This document shows positions 18,484-27,599 of a stretch of DNA of 64,000 nt, in pieces. The translations under genes and the position numbers were made by a program. The notes beneath the pieces are model-generated. The model made no database searches and was not told where the DNA came from. It worked only from the letters and a program-made list of their open reading frames with translations. This DNA comes from Streptomyces aureocirculatus (GTDB lineage Bacteria; Actinomycetota; Actinomycetes; Streptomycetales; Streptomycetaceae): positions 1 through 64,000 of the forward strand of contig NZ_JOAP01000040.1 in NCBI RefSeq assembly GCF_000720475.1, written 5' to 3'. Every line of letters starts with the position of its first letter. Position 1 is the stretch's first letter.

Positions 18484-19514
18484 TACGTCCGAGGAGGCCC
18501 GCCAAGCTGGCCGCGCTCGCCCTGACCGTGGTGGTGGCCGCGACGCCTGCCACCGCTTACGCGGCCGGTGGCGAGGGCGGTAAGAAGCACCAGCGCGATT
18601 CCAGTGCGCAGGGCGGCGTGCGGGACGGCAAAATCAATATCGAGACGAGAGTCCAGACGAAGGTCCCCGGCAGTGCCGGGCCCGCCAAGCCGGGCAAACT
18701 CTCCTCTGTCGACGGCGACTGGACCCCGCCCGCCTGTTGGTACGAACCCGCTTTCTCTCCCAAGGAGATCGAGGCCAGGGTAAAGGCGTGGCGGAAGGTC
18801 AAGATGTTCGGCCTCGGGGACTTCGTCGGCGACGTCTACGACGCGTATTACAAGGACGGTCATCCCTACAAGGACTACAACCTGGACAAACAGGGTGAGG
18901 GGATGTTCTGGGCCGCGGCCATCAACCCCAACCGCAAGGACGACCCGGAAGCCAACGCTTGCGACAAGCTGCCGTTCTGGGTGCCCGAGAGCGAGACGCC
19001 CAAGGAGCCTCTCGCCGTCTCTCCCAGGATTCTCGCGGAATACGCCTACGACGAACTTCCGCTTCCCAAGACCGAGATCACCATGGCGCCCGAAGGCGAG
19101 ACGAAGGTCAATCTGCCGACCTGGGTCTGGCTCGACAAGGCCAAATTCAAGAAGGTCTCGGTGACGGCGAGCCTGCCCGACACCAACATCTCCGCCACCA
19201 CAACCGCCGAACCGATCTCCCTGAAGATCAACCCGGGCACGAAGGACGCCACGACGTACCCCGCTTCCGGCGAGTGCCCCATCGTGGACGGCCGGATCGG
19301 CGAGCCCTGGGCCAAGGGCAAGTCCAAGCAGACGCCGCCGTGCGGAGTGAAGTACCTGCGGTCCTCGGGCGACGGTTCGTACAAGCTCAATGCCACGGTC
19401 ACCTGGAAGATCACGTGGACGAGCACGACGGAAGGCGGGGACCGGCTGCCCGACGCCGAGTTCGGTGCCGACCAGAACGTCGTCGTCAAGGAGATCCAGT
19501 CCATCAACCGCTGA
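18474..19514 (+). CDS. Secreted protein of unknown function
   Basis: A 346-aa exported protein with a Sec signal (basic RPRRPAK, hydrophobic core, cleavage near TPATAYAAG about residue 31). Trp, Tyr and Lys are frequent, and four or so cysteines (PPACWYEP, EANACDKL, GECPIV, PPCGVKY) could form disulfides. It overlaps the upstream lipoprotein by 10 bp; a second GTG six bases later is an alternative start. The hairpin at 19537-19569 ends the transcript, so this lipoprotein/secreted pair is a two-gene operon. Homologues are, as far as I recall, confined to actinomycetes and not characterised. Confidence 0.85.
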   Translation: MHVIRPRRPAKLAALALTVVVAATPATAYAAGGEGGKKHQRDSSAQGGVRDGKINIETRVQTKVPGSAGPAKPGKLSSVDGDWTPPACWYEPAFSPKEIEARVKAWRKVKMFGLGDFVGDVYDAYYKDGHPYKDYNLDKQGEGMFWAAAINPNRKDDPEANACDKLPFWVPESETPKEPLAVSPRILAEYAYDELPLPKTEITMAPEGETKVNLPTWVWLDKAKFKKVSVTASLPDTNISATTTAEPISLKINPGTKDATTYPASGECPIVDGRIGEPWAKGKSKQTPPCGVKYLRSSGDGSYKLNATVTWKITWTSTTEGGDRLPDAEFGADQNVVVKEIQSINR

Positions 19515-19536
19515 CGCGCTGAACGCGTGAGCCAAC

Positions 19537-19569
19537 GGCCGCCCCGACTGTATGTGAGCCGGGGCGGCC
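19537..19569 (+). terminator. Terminator of the lipoprotein/secreted protein operon
   Basis: Perfect 10-bp stem GGCCGCCCCG (19537-19546) with CGGGGCGGCC (19560-19569), 13-base loop. Confidence 0.8.
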
Positions 19570-19619
19570 TACGGCTACGGTTGTGCCGCTGGTAACGGGA
19601 GCGAAGGGCAGGGGGAGTC

Positions 19620-20357
19620 GTGGCGTTCGGCAGGCGGAGGGCACGTGAGGAGGACAGCGGGGAAATCCGAGAGGAGGAACCCGTTTCCCCGGTCGAGTGG
19701 GCTCGCGTGCGGGAGTTCACCGTCGGAACCGTGGAGCGTCCGGTCACGAAGAAGCGCACCCGCCCCGTGCGAGGCCCCCGGGCCATCCGCGTCCCCAGCG
19801 GCGCGGGGGAGGCCAAGGCGTTCGCTCCCTGCGCCTATGCCGCCCGCGTCGCCCCTCCCGCCCCGCCCTTCGCCACGGAGCCTTGCCTGTACGAGGACCC
19901 TGAATCGAAAAAACTGCTCTGCTATCTCATTGCGGAGGAAAGAGACAGCGGTGAGCGGCGCTATCGCGTACACGATAAGGACGGCACGGAGATCGGTGTT
20001 CTCCGGCGCATTCCCCCGGCCAGCAAGATTTTCAAGCACACATGGCGCATCGATCAGCCCGGGTATCCGGAAATCGTCGGACGCAACGAGTGGGCCAGTG
20101 GCGGCGTCAAGCAGGTTGCTGGCCGGGCGGTCGGCAAAGCTCTGACAGAGACGCTGAACAACCTGCACTCCATCGTGCCTCCCGGAGAGGACTGCACCTA
20201 CGGCGACGGCGGCTCCCGGCGGCAGAGCCGCAGACTGGAGTGGTGGTCCGGCGGCGAGTTGGTCATGGTCTCCCAGAGCATCCAAACCCTGGCGGTCAAG
20301 GCGCATTGGCTCGACCGTCGTCTCGCTTTCGCTTTCGCCGTCATCGGGGACGCCTGA
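19620..20357 (+). CDS. Hypothetical protein
   Basis: A soluble 245-aa protein with a very charged N-terminus (RRRAREEDSGEIREEEP) and no signal peptide or membrane segment. The region 95-245 is rich in beta-type sequence (RYRVHDKDGTEIGVLRRI, WRIDQPGYPEIVGRNEW) and ends in a short hydrophobic stretch (RRLAFAFAVIGDA). That arrangement vaguely recalls LURP-one/tubby-type barrels, but this is a weak guess. GTG 19620 follows GGGGGA. It has no obvious operon partner; the next gene is 265 bp downstream. Confidence 0.75.
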   Translation: MAFGRRRAREEDSGEIREEEPVSPVEWARVREFTVGTVERPVTKKRTRPVRGPRAIRVPSGAGEAKAFAPCAYAARVAPPAPPFATEPCLYEDPESKKLLCYLIAEERDSGERRYRVHDKDGTEIGVLRRIPPASKIFKHTWRIDQPGYPEIVGRNEWASGGVKQVAGRAVGKALTETLNNLHSIVPPGEDCTYGDGGSRRQSRRLEWWSGGELVMVSQSIQTLAVKAHWLDRRLAFAFAVIGDA

Positions 20358-20622
20358 GAGCGCGGGAGCGGGCAGGCGGGCTGCGCCGGGCCGGTTTCAC
20401 AACGGAGGACTTTTTCACGGCGCAGGACTTGAAGAGGCACGCGGGCCAGCGCCAGGGCCCGACGCCCAATGACCTGCTCCTTGCCGACTCCCTCGCCACC
20501 CGCCGGGACCAAGAGCCGGGGACACCGCCGGGACCAAGAGCCGAAAGACCCCCGCCTCACTGTGACGGACTCGTCGGATTTACGGATGTGACGCCGCACC
20601 CCCGGGAGTTACGCTCCGCGCT

Positions 20623-21600
20623 ATGACCCAGCCACCTGGCCAGCCGCCGCAGGGCGGGTTCGGGGCGCCGCAGCAGCCGTCGTCGGACCAGCCGTATCCG
20701 CCCGACCAGCCGCAGCCGCAGCCGCAGCCCCCGTTCCCCGGGCAGCCGCCGGCCGCCCCGCCCCCGCCCGCGGCGCAGCCGGGCTACGGGTATCCGCTGC
20801 AGCCCCCGGCTCCGTACGGTGCCCCGCCGCCCGCGGGCGCGAACCCGTACGGGCAGCCCCCGCAGGCGCAAGGGCCGTACGGGCAGCCCCCGCAGGTGCA
20901 AGGGCCGTACGGGCAGCAGCCCCCGCAGGGGCCCTACGGGCAGCCCCAGTTCGGTGCCTACCCGCCGCCTCCGCCCGGTGGCGGTCCCGCGCGGAAGAAG
21001 GGTGCTGTCCTCATCGCGGCAGCCGTGGCCGCCGTCCTCGTCATCGGTGGTGGCGCCTTCTTCCTCCTCAGCGACGGCGACGACAAGGACGACAAGGCCG
21101 ACAAGAAGCCGCAGGCCGACAAGAGTGTGTCCGCCGATGTGACGCCGGGGGGCTCCGGCGAGCCCTCCGACGGTACGGACGACGACGGCGGCGGTCCGGG
21201 GGACGAGTCGCCCTCGATACCCTCCGCCGACCCCAGTACCGACGTACCGGACAGCGGCGGCATCGGCGGCGATGACGACGACGGCCCCGCGCCCGCCACC
21301 GGGTACAAGGGGCAGTGGCAGAACGAGAGCCTCAAGACCCTCACCGTCGCCGACAAGCAGACCACCGGCCAGGCCGCGGGCAAGCACATCGTGTCGTACC
21401 TCGACCCCGGCGGTGTGGGCATGTGCACCGGGCTCGGACAGGACCGGTCCGGCGGCGAGTTCCGGCTCGCCCTCAAGTGCGGCAGCGGGACGAAGGAGAA
21501 GTTCGTCGGCGCCGATCTGTCCCGCTCCGGCGACTCCGTCGTCATGGACTGGGACAAGGGGGGTTCCGACACCCTCAAGTGGGCCGGGGGGCTCGACTAG
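20623..21600 (+). CDS. Pro/Gln-rich single-pass membrane protein
   Basis: The first 125 residues are a cytoplasmic Pro/Gln/Tyr/Gly-rich tail with GPYGQPP repeats, ending in a basic ARKKG. A membrane helix at about 128-148 is followed by an acidic Asp/Lys/Gly/Ser-rich linker and an extracellular domain of about 100 residues (about 225-325) starting GYKGQWQNESLKTLTV with a cysteine pair. This layout (disordered cytoplasmic tail, one TM, small beta-rich outer domain) is common in Streptomyces and of unknown function. ATG 20623 lies a few bases after TACGCT, a possible -10. The 265 bp before it hold an imperfectly explained 18-bp direct repeat (20501-20518 and 20526-20543) and no gene. Confidence 0.8.
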   Translation: MTQPPGQPPQGGFGAPQQPSSDQPYPPDQPQPQPQPPFPGQPPAAPPPPAAQPGYGYPLQPPAPYGAPPPAGANPYGQPPQAQGPYGQPPQVQGPYGQQPPQGPYGQPQFGAYPPPPPGGGPARKKGAVLIAAAVAAVLVIGGGAFFLLSDGDDKDDKADKKPQADKSVSADVTPGGSGEPSDGTDDDGGGPGDESPSIPSADPSTDVPDSGGIGGDDDDGPAPATGYKGQWQNESLKTLTVADKQTTGQAAGKHIVSYLDPGGVGMCTGLGQDRSGGEFRLALKCGSGTKEKFVGADLSRSGDSVVMDWDKGGSDTLKWAGGLD

Positions 21601-21766
21601 CCAGGCGGGGGCCTCGACCGGGCGCCCTCGGCACGGGACGCCCGCCCTCACCCCCCACCCCACCCCACCGTGAGCCCAACGTTCCCCCACGGTCACCCGG
21701 CAGCACAGGCCTGAAACGCGCCCTCCCTACCTTCGGGATCATCAGCCGCTGGCCGGGAGGCGTGGG

Positions 21767-23215
21767 ATGACCTTGACGACGGGAAAGACCCGAAAGACCG
21801 GGAAAACCGGGGAGGCCGGGAAAACCGGGGAGGCCGGGAAGTCCGGGGAGGGCGGGAGCAAGCGGGCTTGGATCTCGCGGTGGGAGCCCGAGGACGAGGA
21901 GTTCTGGGAGCGGGAAGGCGCGCGCGTGGCGCGGCGCAATCTCGCCTTCTCGGTCCTGTCCGAGCACATCGGGTTCTCCGTGTGGACGCTGTGGTCGGTC
22001 ATGGTGCTGTTCATGGGGCCCGAGTACGGGATCGACGCCGCCGGGAAGTTCTTCCTGGTGTCGATGGCCACGCTCGTGGGCGCCGTCGTCCGTGTCCCCT
22101 ACACCTTCGCCGTCGCCCGCTTCGGCGGACGCAACTGGACCGTCGTCGCGGCCTCGCTGCTCCTGCTGCCGACCATCGCGGCGTTCGTCGTCATGGAACC
22201 CGGCACCTCCTACACCACCTTCATGGTGTGCGCCCTGCTCACCGGCGTCGGCGGCGGCAACTTCGCCTCCAGCATGACGAACATCAATTCCTTCTTCCCG
22301 TTGCGGAAGAAGGGCTGGGCGCTCGGCCTCAACGCCGGGGGCGGCAACATCGGCGTACCCGTCATGCAGCTCGCGGCCCTCGCCGTCATCGGGGCTGGCG
22401 GCGGCCCCAGGCTGCTGCTCGGCGTCTACATTCCGCTGGTCGTCGTCTCGGCCGTCTGCGCCGCGCTCTTCATGGACAACCTCGCGACGGTACGCAACGA
22501 CACCGGCGCGGCACGCGAGGCCGTGCGCGATCCGCACACCTGGATCATGTCGCTGCTCTACGTGGGGACGTTCGGGTCGTTCATCGGGTACAGCTTCGCC
22601 TTCGGGCTGGTGCTCCAGACGCAGTTCGGGCGCACGCCCCTTGAGGCCGCCCAGGTCACCTTCCTCGGACCGCTCCTCGGATCGCTGATCAGGCCCGTCG
22701 GCGGACGGCTCGCCGACCGGTACGGCGGGGCCCGCATCACCCTGTGGAACTTCACGGGCATGGCGGCGGCCACCGGCGTCGTCGTGGTGGCGTCCGAGCG
22801 GGAGTCGCTCGCCCTGTTCACCGCCGCGTTCATCGTCCTCTTCGTGCTCAGCGGGCTCGGGAACGGGTCCACGTACAAAATGATCCCCGGGATCTTTCAT
22901 GCCAAGGCGGTGCGTGCGGGGCTCGTGGGGGAGGAGGCCGCGCGGTACGGGCGGCGGCTCTCCGGAGCCGCCATGGGGCTCATCGGCGCCGTCGGCGCGC
23001 TCGGCGGCCTGGGCATCAACCTCGCCTTCCGGGAGGCCTTCCGTACGGCGGGACCGGCAGGATCGGGCACCGGCGCGTTCGTCGCCTTTCTCGCCTGCTA
23101 CGCGCTCTGCTTCGTGGTCACCTGGGCCGTATACCTTCGCCGCCCCGCCACCCCGCGCCCCTCATCGGCCCCCGCCGCGGGCAACGAACCGCAGCGCGCC
23201 TACGCCGAGGTGTGA
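21767..23215 (+). CDS. narK: Nitrate/nitrite transporter, NarK type
   Basis: A 482-aa major facilitator of the NNP family that moves nitrate in or nitrite out across the membrane. The diagnostic nitrate signature appears twice in degenerate form: GGNFASSMTNINSFFP and LNAGGGNIGVPVMQL, with the family arginines. Twelve hydrophobic helices lie between residues 60 and 460. The N-terminal 30 residues are a Lys/Gly/Thr repeat (KTGEAG) encoded by 18-bp tandem units, not seen in typical NarK. The next gene is the nitrate regulator nnaR. From memory the S. coelicolor counterpart is SCO2959. Confidence 0.93.
   Translation: MTLTTGKTRKTGKTGEAGKTGEAGKSGEGGSKRAWISRWEPEDEEFWEREGARVARRNLAFSVLSEHIGFSVWTLWSVMVLFMGPEYGIDAAGKFFLVSMATLVGAVVRVPYTFAVARFGGRNWTVVAASLLLLPTIAAFVVMEPGTSYTTFMVCALLTGVGGGNFASSMTNINSFFPLRKKGWALGLNAGGGNIGVPVMQLAALAVIGAGGGPRLLLGVYIPLVVVSAVCAALFMDNLATVRNDTGAAREAVRDPHTWIMSLLYVGTFGSFIGYSFAFGLVLQTQFGRTPLEAAQVTFLGPLLGSLIRPVGGRLADRYGGARITLWNFTGMAAATGVVVVASERESLALFTAAFIVLFVLSGLGNGSTYKMIPGIFHAKAVRAGLVGEEAARYGRRLSGAAMGLIGAVGALGGLGINLAFREAFRTAGPAGSGTGAFVAFLACYALCFVVTWAVYLRRPATPRPSSAPAAGNEPQRAYAEV
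21798..21851 (+). repeat. 18-bp tandem repeat at the narK 5' end
   Basis: Three units (21798-21815, 21816-21833, 21834-21851) of ccgggaaaaccggggagg or a two-base variant encode KTGEAG repeats. They are in frame, so copy-number change would alter only the cytoplasmic tail length. Confidence 0.9.
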
Positions 23216-23224
23216 CGCGGCGAC

Positions 23225-23251
23225 GTAACACCGGGGGCACCCTGGTAACAC
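23225..23251. promoter_or_regulatory. GTAACAC direct repeat, candidate GlnR/NnaR site
   Basis: GTAACAC occurs at 23225-23231 and 23245-23251, 20 bp apart, 54 bp before nnaR. GlnR boxes are built from GTnAC and GAAAC half-sites, and nnaR is a reported GlnR target in S. coelicolor. The spacing here is not exactly the 22-bp consensus. Confidence 0.4.
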
Positions 23252-23304
23252 ACAGGACATCGTGGTGATCCGGGACCGTCACCGGGCGTTGGCACGCTCG
23301 ACGC

Positions 23305-24450
23305 ATGAACGTCAGCCAGCAGCACGGACCCCTCTCCGGGTTCACCGTCGGCGTCACCGCGGCCCGCCGCGCCGACGAGCTCGGCGCGCTGCTCCAGCGG
23401 CGCGGCGCCACCGTCCTGCACGCCCCCGCCCTGCGCATCGTGCCCCTCGCGGACGACAGCGAGCTCCTGACGGCGACCAAGGAGTTGGTCGACCTCGCCC
23501 CGGACGTGGTGGTCGCCACCACCGCCATCGGGTTCCGCGGCTGGGTCGAGGCCGCCGACGGCTGGGGGCACGGCGAAGCGCTGCTCGCCCGACTGCGCGG
23601 GGTGGAGCTGCTCGCCCGCGGGCCGAAGGTCAAGGGCGCCATCCGCGCCGCCGGGCTCACCGAGGCCTGGTCGCCGTCGTCGGAGTCCCTCGCCGAGGTG
23701 CTCGACCGGCTCCTCGCGGAAGGCGTCGACGGGCGGCGCATCGCCGTACAACTGCACGGGGAGCCGCTGCCCGGGTTCGTGGAGGCCCTGCGCGCGGGCG
23801 GCGCGGACGTCGTCCTCGTCCCGGTCTACCGCTGGCTGCCGCCCGCCGACCTCACCCCGGTCGACCGGCTACTCGACGCCACCGTGGCCCACGGCGTCGA
23901 CGCGCTCACCTTCACCTCCGCGCCCGCCGCCGCCTCGCTGTTCGCCCGTGCCGCGGAACGGGGGATGACGGACGAGCTGACCGCCGCGCTCCGCCGCGAC
24001 GTGCTGTCCGCCTGCGTCGGCCCCGTCACCGCCCTCGCGCTGCGGACCCGGGGCGTGGACACCGTGCAGCCGGAACGCTTCCGGCTCGGCCCCCTCGTCC
24101 AGCTCCTCTGCCAGGAGCTGCCCGGGCGGGCGCGGGCGCTGCCGGTCGCGGGGCACCGGGTGGAGATCCGCGGGCACGCGGTACTCGTCGACGGCGAGCT
24201 GCGGGCCGTGCCGCCCGCGGGGATGGCACTCCTCAGGGCCCTGGCCCGGCGGCCCGGCTGGGTCGTCGCCCGCGCCGAACTCCTGCGTGCGCTGCCCGGC
24301 GACGGCCGCGACGAGCACGCCGTCGAGACCGCGATGGCCCGGCTGCGCGCCGCACTCGGCACCCCGAAACTCATCCAGACCGTCGTCAAGCGCGGCTACC
24401 GCCTCGCGCTCGACCCGGTGCCTGGGGACGGGTCCAAGTACGCGGACTGA
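23305..24450 (+). CDS. nnaR: Nitrate assimilation regulator NnaR: HemD-like domain fused to winged helix
   Basis: Residues 10-265 form a uroporphyrinogen-III synthase (HemD) fold (TVGVTAARRADELGALLQRRG, TFTSAPAAASLF). Residues 300-378 are an OmpR/PhoB-type winged helix (RPGWVVARAELLRALPGDGRDEHAVETAMARLR, seen in full at 24250-24350). This fusion is the hallmark of NnaR in S. coelicolor and M. smegmatis, which acts with GlnR on nitrate/nitrite genes, and of M. tuberculosis Rv0260c next to narK3. The adjacency to narK fits. HemD activity in vivo is doubtful; the domain may sense a nitrogen or tetrapyrrole ligand. The 3' end overlaps the convergent DUF1772 gene by 55 bp. Confidence 0.9.
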   Translation: MNVSQQHGPLSGFTVGVTAARRADELGALLQRRGATVLHAPALRIVPLADDSELLTATKELVDLAPDVVVATTAIGFRGWVEAADGWGHGEALLARLRGVELLARGPKVKGAIRAAGLTEAWSPSSESLAEVLDRLLAEGVDGRRIAVQLHGEPLPGFVEALRAGGADVVLVPVYRWLPPADLTPVDRLLDATVAHGVDALTFTSAPAAASLFARAAERGMTDELTAALRRDVLSACVGPVTALALRTRGVDTVQPERFRLGPLVQLLCQELPGRARALPVAGHRVEIRGHAVLVDGELRAVPPAGMALLRALARRPGWVVARAELLRALPGDGRDEHAVETAMARLRAALGTPKLIQTVVKRGYRLALDPVPGDGSKYAD

Positions 24451-25010
24451 GCACCCGCCCCGGACGTACGCCCCGCGGCCCTACGCCCGCCGAACAGTAC
24501 GAGCGCCCGGACGAGGAAGCCGAGGGCGAGCGTGCTCAGGAGCGCACGCACCGCGTTCCACGCCACCCACGCGTCCTCGAAGTCCGCGCGCACCGCGGCC
24601 GGGTCACTGATGCGCGCCGGGTCGCCCGCGTCCGCGAGCCGGTCGTTGAGGGGGATGTTCACGGCGACGGTGAGGACGAACGCGACGGCGTACACGGCCA
24701 GCGCCGCCAGCGCCCACCGGCAGGGCGTGCCGGTGCGCCGCAGCCGCCAGGCCGCGGCGGCCGTGAGCAGTGGCGCCCCCAGGAAGCTCGCGAAGAACAC
24801 CGGGTTCTCGATCGCTTCGTTCATGTGCTGCATGACCTCGATGTACGTACGGTCCGGACCGCGGGCCAGGCCCGGCATCACGGCGCAGGCGAAGGTGTAG
24901 AAGGCCCCGGCGCCCAGGCCCATGGCCACGGTGGCGGCGCCCAGGAGCACCCCGGCGCCACGGCTCGGACGTACCGCCGTGTCGTCCCGGTTCCTGTCGT
25001 CTCGGTTCAT
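24396..25010 (-). CDS. DUF1772 (anthrone oxygenase-like) membrane protein
   Basis: A 204-aa protein with four hydrophobic helices (about 16-40, 66-88, 94-116, 160-182). The segment GAGAFYTFACAVMPGL and the following MNEAIENPVFF match the DUF1772 pattern, a membrane family that includes fungal anthrone oxygenases but is mostly uncharacterised in bacteria. ATG at 25008-25010 gives a charged MNRDDRNRDD start. Its stop overlaps the end of nnaR by 55 bp on the opposite strand. No operon partner is evident. Confidence 0.8.
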   Translation of the reverse strand: MNRDDRNRDDTAVRPSRGAGVLLGAATVAMGLGAGAFYTFACAVMPGLARGPDRTYIEVMQHMNEAIENPVFFASFLGAPLLTAAAAWRLRRTGTPCRWALAALAVYAVAFVLTVAVNIPLNDRLADAGDPARISDPAAVRADFEDAWVAWNAVRALLSTLALGFLVRALVLFGGRRAAGRTSGAGAQSAYLDPSPGTGSSARR

Positions 25011-25194
25011 GGTTCGAGTCAAGCGCCGGGCGCCCGCGGCGACCATGGCCGAGGCGCGCGGAGGCATACGCGTGCGTCTGCACAAGGGTGCGTCCACGCG
25101 GCGCGGGCCGGCGGCAGGGGTTCCGGTGGGGCCCGCGGGCGGGCACTGTAGGGGTACGGCACTCACCGGCACACCCCGAGGCGGTGAAAGGCGC

Positions 25195-25908
25195 ATGGTG
25201 TTGGGTGCGTCCAAGTCTGCGTCCCCTTCAGTGTCCCGCTCCACGTCCCCTCCCGCGTCCCCTCCCACGTCCCCTCCCGCGCGCTCTTCCGCACGCCCTC
25301 CCGCCGCACCGATGGCGTCGGCGCCGCCCGCGGCGCCCCCCGCCTTCCAGGACCTGCGTTTCGACGCGGGCCGCCCCTGCCTCGACCTCCTCGCGACCAG
25401 CCATCCCGTGGAGCGGCTCGACGGCGTGCAGCGGCTGCGGGACTGGCTCGCCGGGGCGGGTCTCGTACCGGCCGGTACGCCGCTGCCGGGCGCCGACCCC
25501 TCCTGCCTCGCCGCCGTCCGTGAACTGCGCGGCCACATCGCCCAGTTGGTCCGTGCCGAACTCCTCGGGCGGCGCGCCGACCCCGCGCTCGCCCGCGTCA
25601 ACGCCCTGGCAGCGGCGGCCCCGCCCGCCCCGCGCGCCGTCCGGCTGGCCGACGGCACCCTGACCCGCGCCCTGCACGGCGTCCCCGGCCGCCCCGCGCT
25701 GCTCGCCGCCGTCGCGAGGGACGCCGTCGACCTGCTCACCGACCCGGTGGCGCGCTCGCTCCTGCGCCAGTGCGAGGGCGACAACTGCACCATCGTGTAT
25801 CTGGACACCTCGCGCGGCCGCCGCCGGCGCTGGTGCTCCAGCGAGGTGTGCGGCAACCGCGAGCGGGTGGCGAGGCACCGACGGCGTGCGGCCCTCGAAC
25901 GGGCCTGA
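25195..25908 (+). CDS. CGNR zinc-finger regulator with ABATE domain
   Basis: The 237-aa protein starts with a Ser/Pro-rich low-complexity tail (SPPASPPTSPPARSS). An ABATE-type domain (about 52-175, DLRFDAGRPCLDLLAT) follows, and a C-terminal CGNR zinc finger ends it: CEGDNC, then WCSSEVCGNRERVARHRRR. Such proteins are stress-inducible putative transcription regulators. ATG 25195 is 8 bases after AAAGG; the gene follows a 184-bp divergent gap shared with the DUF1772 gene, which it may regulate. Confidence 0.85.
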   Translation: MVLGASKSASPSVSRSTSPPASPPTSPPARSSARPPAAPMASAPPAAPPAFQDLRFDAGRPCLDLLATSHPVERLDGVQRLRDWLAGAGLVPAGTPLPGADPSCLAAVRELRGHIAQLVRAELLGRRADPALARVNALAAAAPPAPRAVRLADGTLTRALHGVPGRPALLAAVARDAVDLLTDPVARSLLRQCEGDNCTIVYLDTSRGRRRRWCSSEVCGNRERVARHRRRAALERA

Positions 25909-26133
25909 GCAGGAACGTTCGCGCGCCACGCAGGGACGGCCACGCCCCCGCGGCAGAGGAATCGCCACGAAGGTCCGGTCCCCGCGGCAAGAAACCGCCC
26001 CCGCTCCTTGAACGGACGCGAGCCCCGGTCCGTACGTCCAAGGTGACCAGCCGACAGGACCGACTGCGCCGACCCCGCGCGGAGCACGGCCGAGACGGGC
26101 AGCCGAGACGAACAGCGGACACCGGAGGCAGCC

Positions 26134-26712
26134 GTGCGCAAGGATTCCGCCGTGGCCGATGAACGCCCTCACCGACGACATCGCCTGACGCCGACTCCCG
26201 CCCCCGAGCCGGACGAGGAGCTGATGCGCGCGCTCTACCGCGAGCACGCGGGCCCACTTCTCGCCTATGTGCTCCGCCTTGTGGCGGGCGACAGGCAGCG
26301 GGCCGAAGATGTCGTACAGGAAACGCTCATCCGTGCCTGGAAGAACGCCGGTCAGCTCAACCGGGCCACCGGTTCGGTACGCCCCTGGCTGGTGACGGTC
26401 GCACGTCGCATCGTCATCGACGGCCACCGCAGCCGGCAGGCCCGGCCGCAGGAAGTCGACCCGTCACCGCTGGAGGTCATCCCCGCGGAGGACGAGATCG
26501 ATAAGGCGCTGTGGCTGATGACCCTCTCGGACGCGCTGGAGGACCTGACTCCCGCGCACCGGGAGGTACTTGTCGAGACCTACTTCAAAGGGCGTACGGT
26601 CAATGAGGCGGCACAGACACTGGGCATACCCAGCGGGACGGTGCGCTCGCGGGTCTTCTACGCGCTGCGCTCGATGAAGCTCGCGCTTGAGGAGCGGGGG
26701 GTGACGGCATGA
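26134..26712 (+). CDS. sigU: ECF RNA polymerase sigma factor, SigU-like
   Basis: A 192-aa group IV sigma factor: region 2 at about 30-95 (DEELMRALYREHAGPLLAYV, AEDVVQETLIRAWKN) and region 4 at about 125-180 (LTPAHREVLVETYFKG, NEAAQTLGIPSGTVRSRVFY). The GTG at 26134 has GGAGG 7-11 bases before it. The stop overlaps the start of the anti-sigma gene as ATGA (26709-26712), a coupled arrangement. The anti-sigma gene plus the helicase and malic enzyme order downstream match the S. coelicolor sigU (SCO2954)-rsuA locus, where SigU release affects secretion and differentiation. The symbol rests on remembered synteny. Confidence 0.85.
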   Translation: MRKDSAVADERPHRRHRLTPTPAPEPDEELMRALYREHAGPLLAYVLRLVAGDRQRAEDVVQETLIRAWKNAGQLNRATGSVRPWLVTVARRIVIDGHRSRQARPQEVDPSPLEVIPAEDEIDKALWLMTLSDALEDLTPAHREVLVETYFKGRTVNEAAQTLGIPSGTVRSRVFYALRSMKLALEERGVTA

Positions 26713-27578
26713 GTACGCCGTACGACGCACAGGGCCACGGGCAGGACCGGTGGGGCCCTGGCCCCGGTTCGGGCGATGTGCACGAGACCGTCGGCTCCTA
26801 CGCCCTCGGGATCCTCGACGACACGGAGGCCACCGAGTTCGAGGCGCATCTGGCGGGCTGCGATTTCTGCGCGCGGCAGTTGGAGGAGCTCTCCGGCATG
26901 GAGCCGATGCTCGCCGCCCTCGCCGACTTCCCCGACGCCGGTCTTCCGGGCCCCTCGAACGCGGCCGGTGGCCACCGGCGCGGCGCGCCCCGGATCGGCG
27001 AACAGCTCGCCGCCCGGCCGGACCCGGGGCTCGCGGACCGGCTCGTGGACGAGGTCGCGGCCAAGCGGTCCCAGCGGCGCAGGCGCGGGATGTACCTGGT
27101 CGCGGCGGCCGCGGCACTGATCATCGGGGGGCCGCTCGCGGTCGTCGCGGCGACCGGGGACGACGACGGCAGCGACAGGAGGGACATCTCGGGCAGCGAC
27201 CCGCACCCGACGTCACCCGCGGAGGACGCCTTCTTCCACCACATGGTGACGAAGAAGGCCGCCACCGATCCCACGACCAAGGTCACGGCGACGGTGGGCA
27301 CCGAGAAGAAGGCCTGGGGCACGCACACGGTCCTGGAGCTGAAGAACGTCAAGGGCCCGCTGAAGTGCTCGCTGATCGCGGTCGGCAAGGACGGCAAGAA
27401 GGAGACCGTGACGACCTGGTCGGTGCCCCAGTGGGGCTACGGCATCCAGGGCAGCCCGCACCAGGGCGCGCAGAAACCGCTGTACGTGCACGGCGGCGCC
27501 GCGTTCGACCGCAACGACATCGACCACTTCGAGGTGCGCACGTTCGAGGGCGAGCGTCTCGTGGAGGTGGACGTGTAG
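26709..27578 (+). CDS. rsuA: Transmembrane zinc anti-sigma factor, RsuA-like
   Basis: The N-terminus is a zinc-associated anti-sigma domain with the conserved H-x3-C-x2-C (His47, Cys51, Cys54, in HLAGCDFCARQLEEL) and an upstream His25. It would hold SigU inactive at the membrane. A membrane helix at about 118-138 precedes an extracellular domain of about 145 residues starting with an acidic linker. The ATG at 26709 overlaps the sigU stop. The outer domain (TKVTATVGTEKKAWGTHTVLELKNVKG) is likely beta-rich and may sense envelope signals. Regulated proteolysis is the usual release mechanism for this class, inferred here. Confidence 0.88.
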   Translation: MSTPYDAQGHGQDRWGPGPGSGDVHETVGSYALGILDDTEATEFEAHLAGCDFCARQLEELSGMEPMLAALADFPDAGLPGPSNAAGGHRRGAPRIGEQLAARPDPGLADRLVDEVAAKRSQRRRRGMYLVAAAAALIIGGPLAVVAATGDDDGSDRRDISGSDPHPTSPAEDAFFHHMVTKKAATDPTTKVTATVGTEKKAWGTHTVLELKNVKGPLKCSLIAVGKDGKKETVTTWSVPQWGYGIQGSPHQGAQKPLYVHGGAAFDRNDIDHFEVRTFEGERLVEVDV

Positions 27579-27599
27579 GCGGACGGCGACTGCACAAGC

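Noticed and set aside
20358..20622. Small genes in the 265-bp gap
   Set aside because: Frames there lack ribosome binding sites and recognisable composition.
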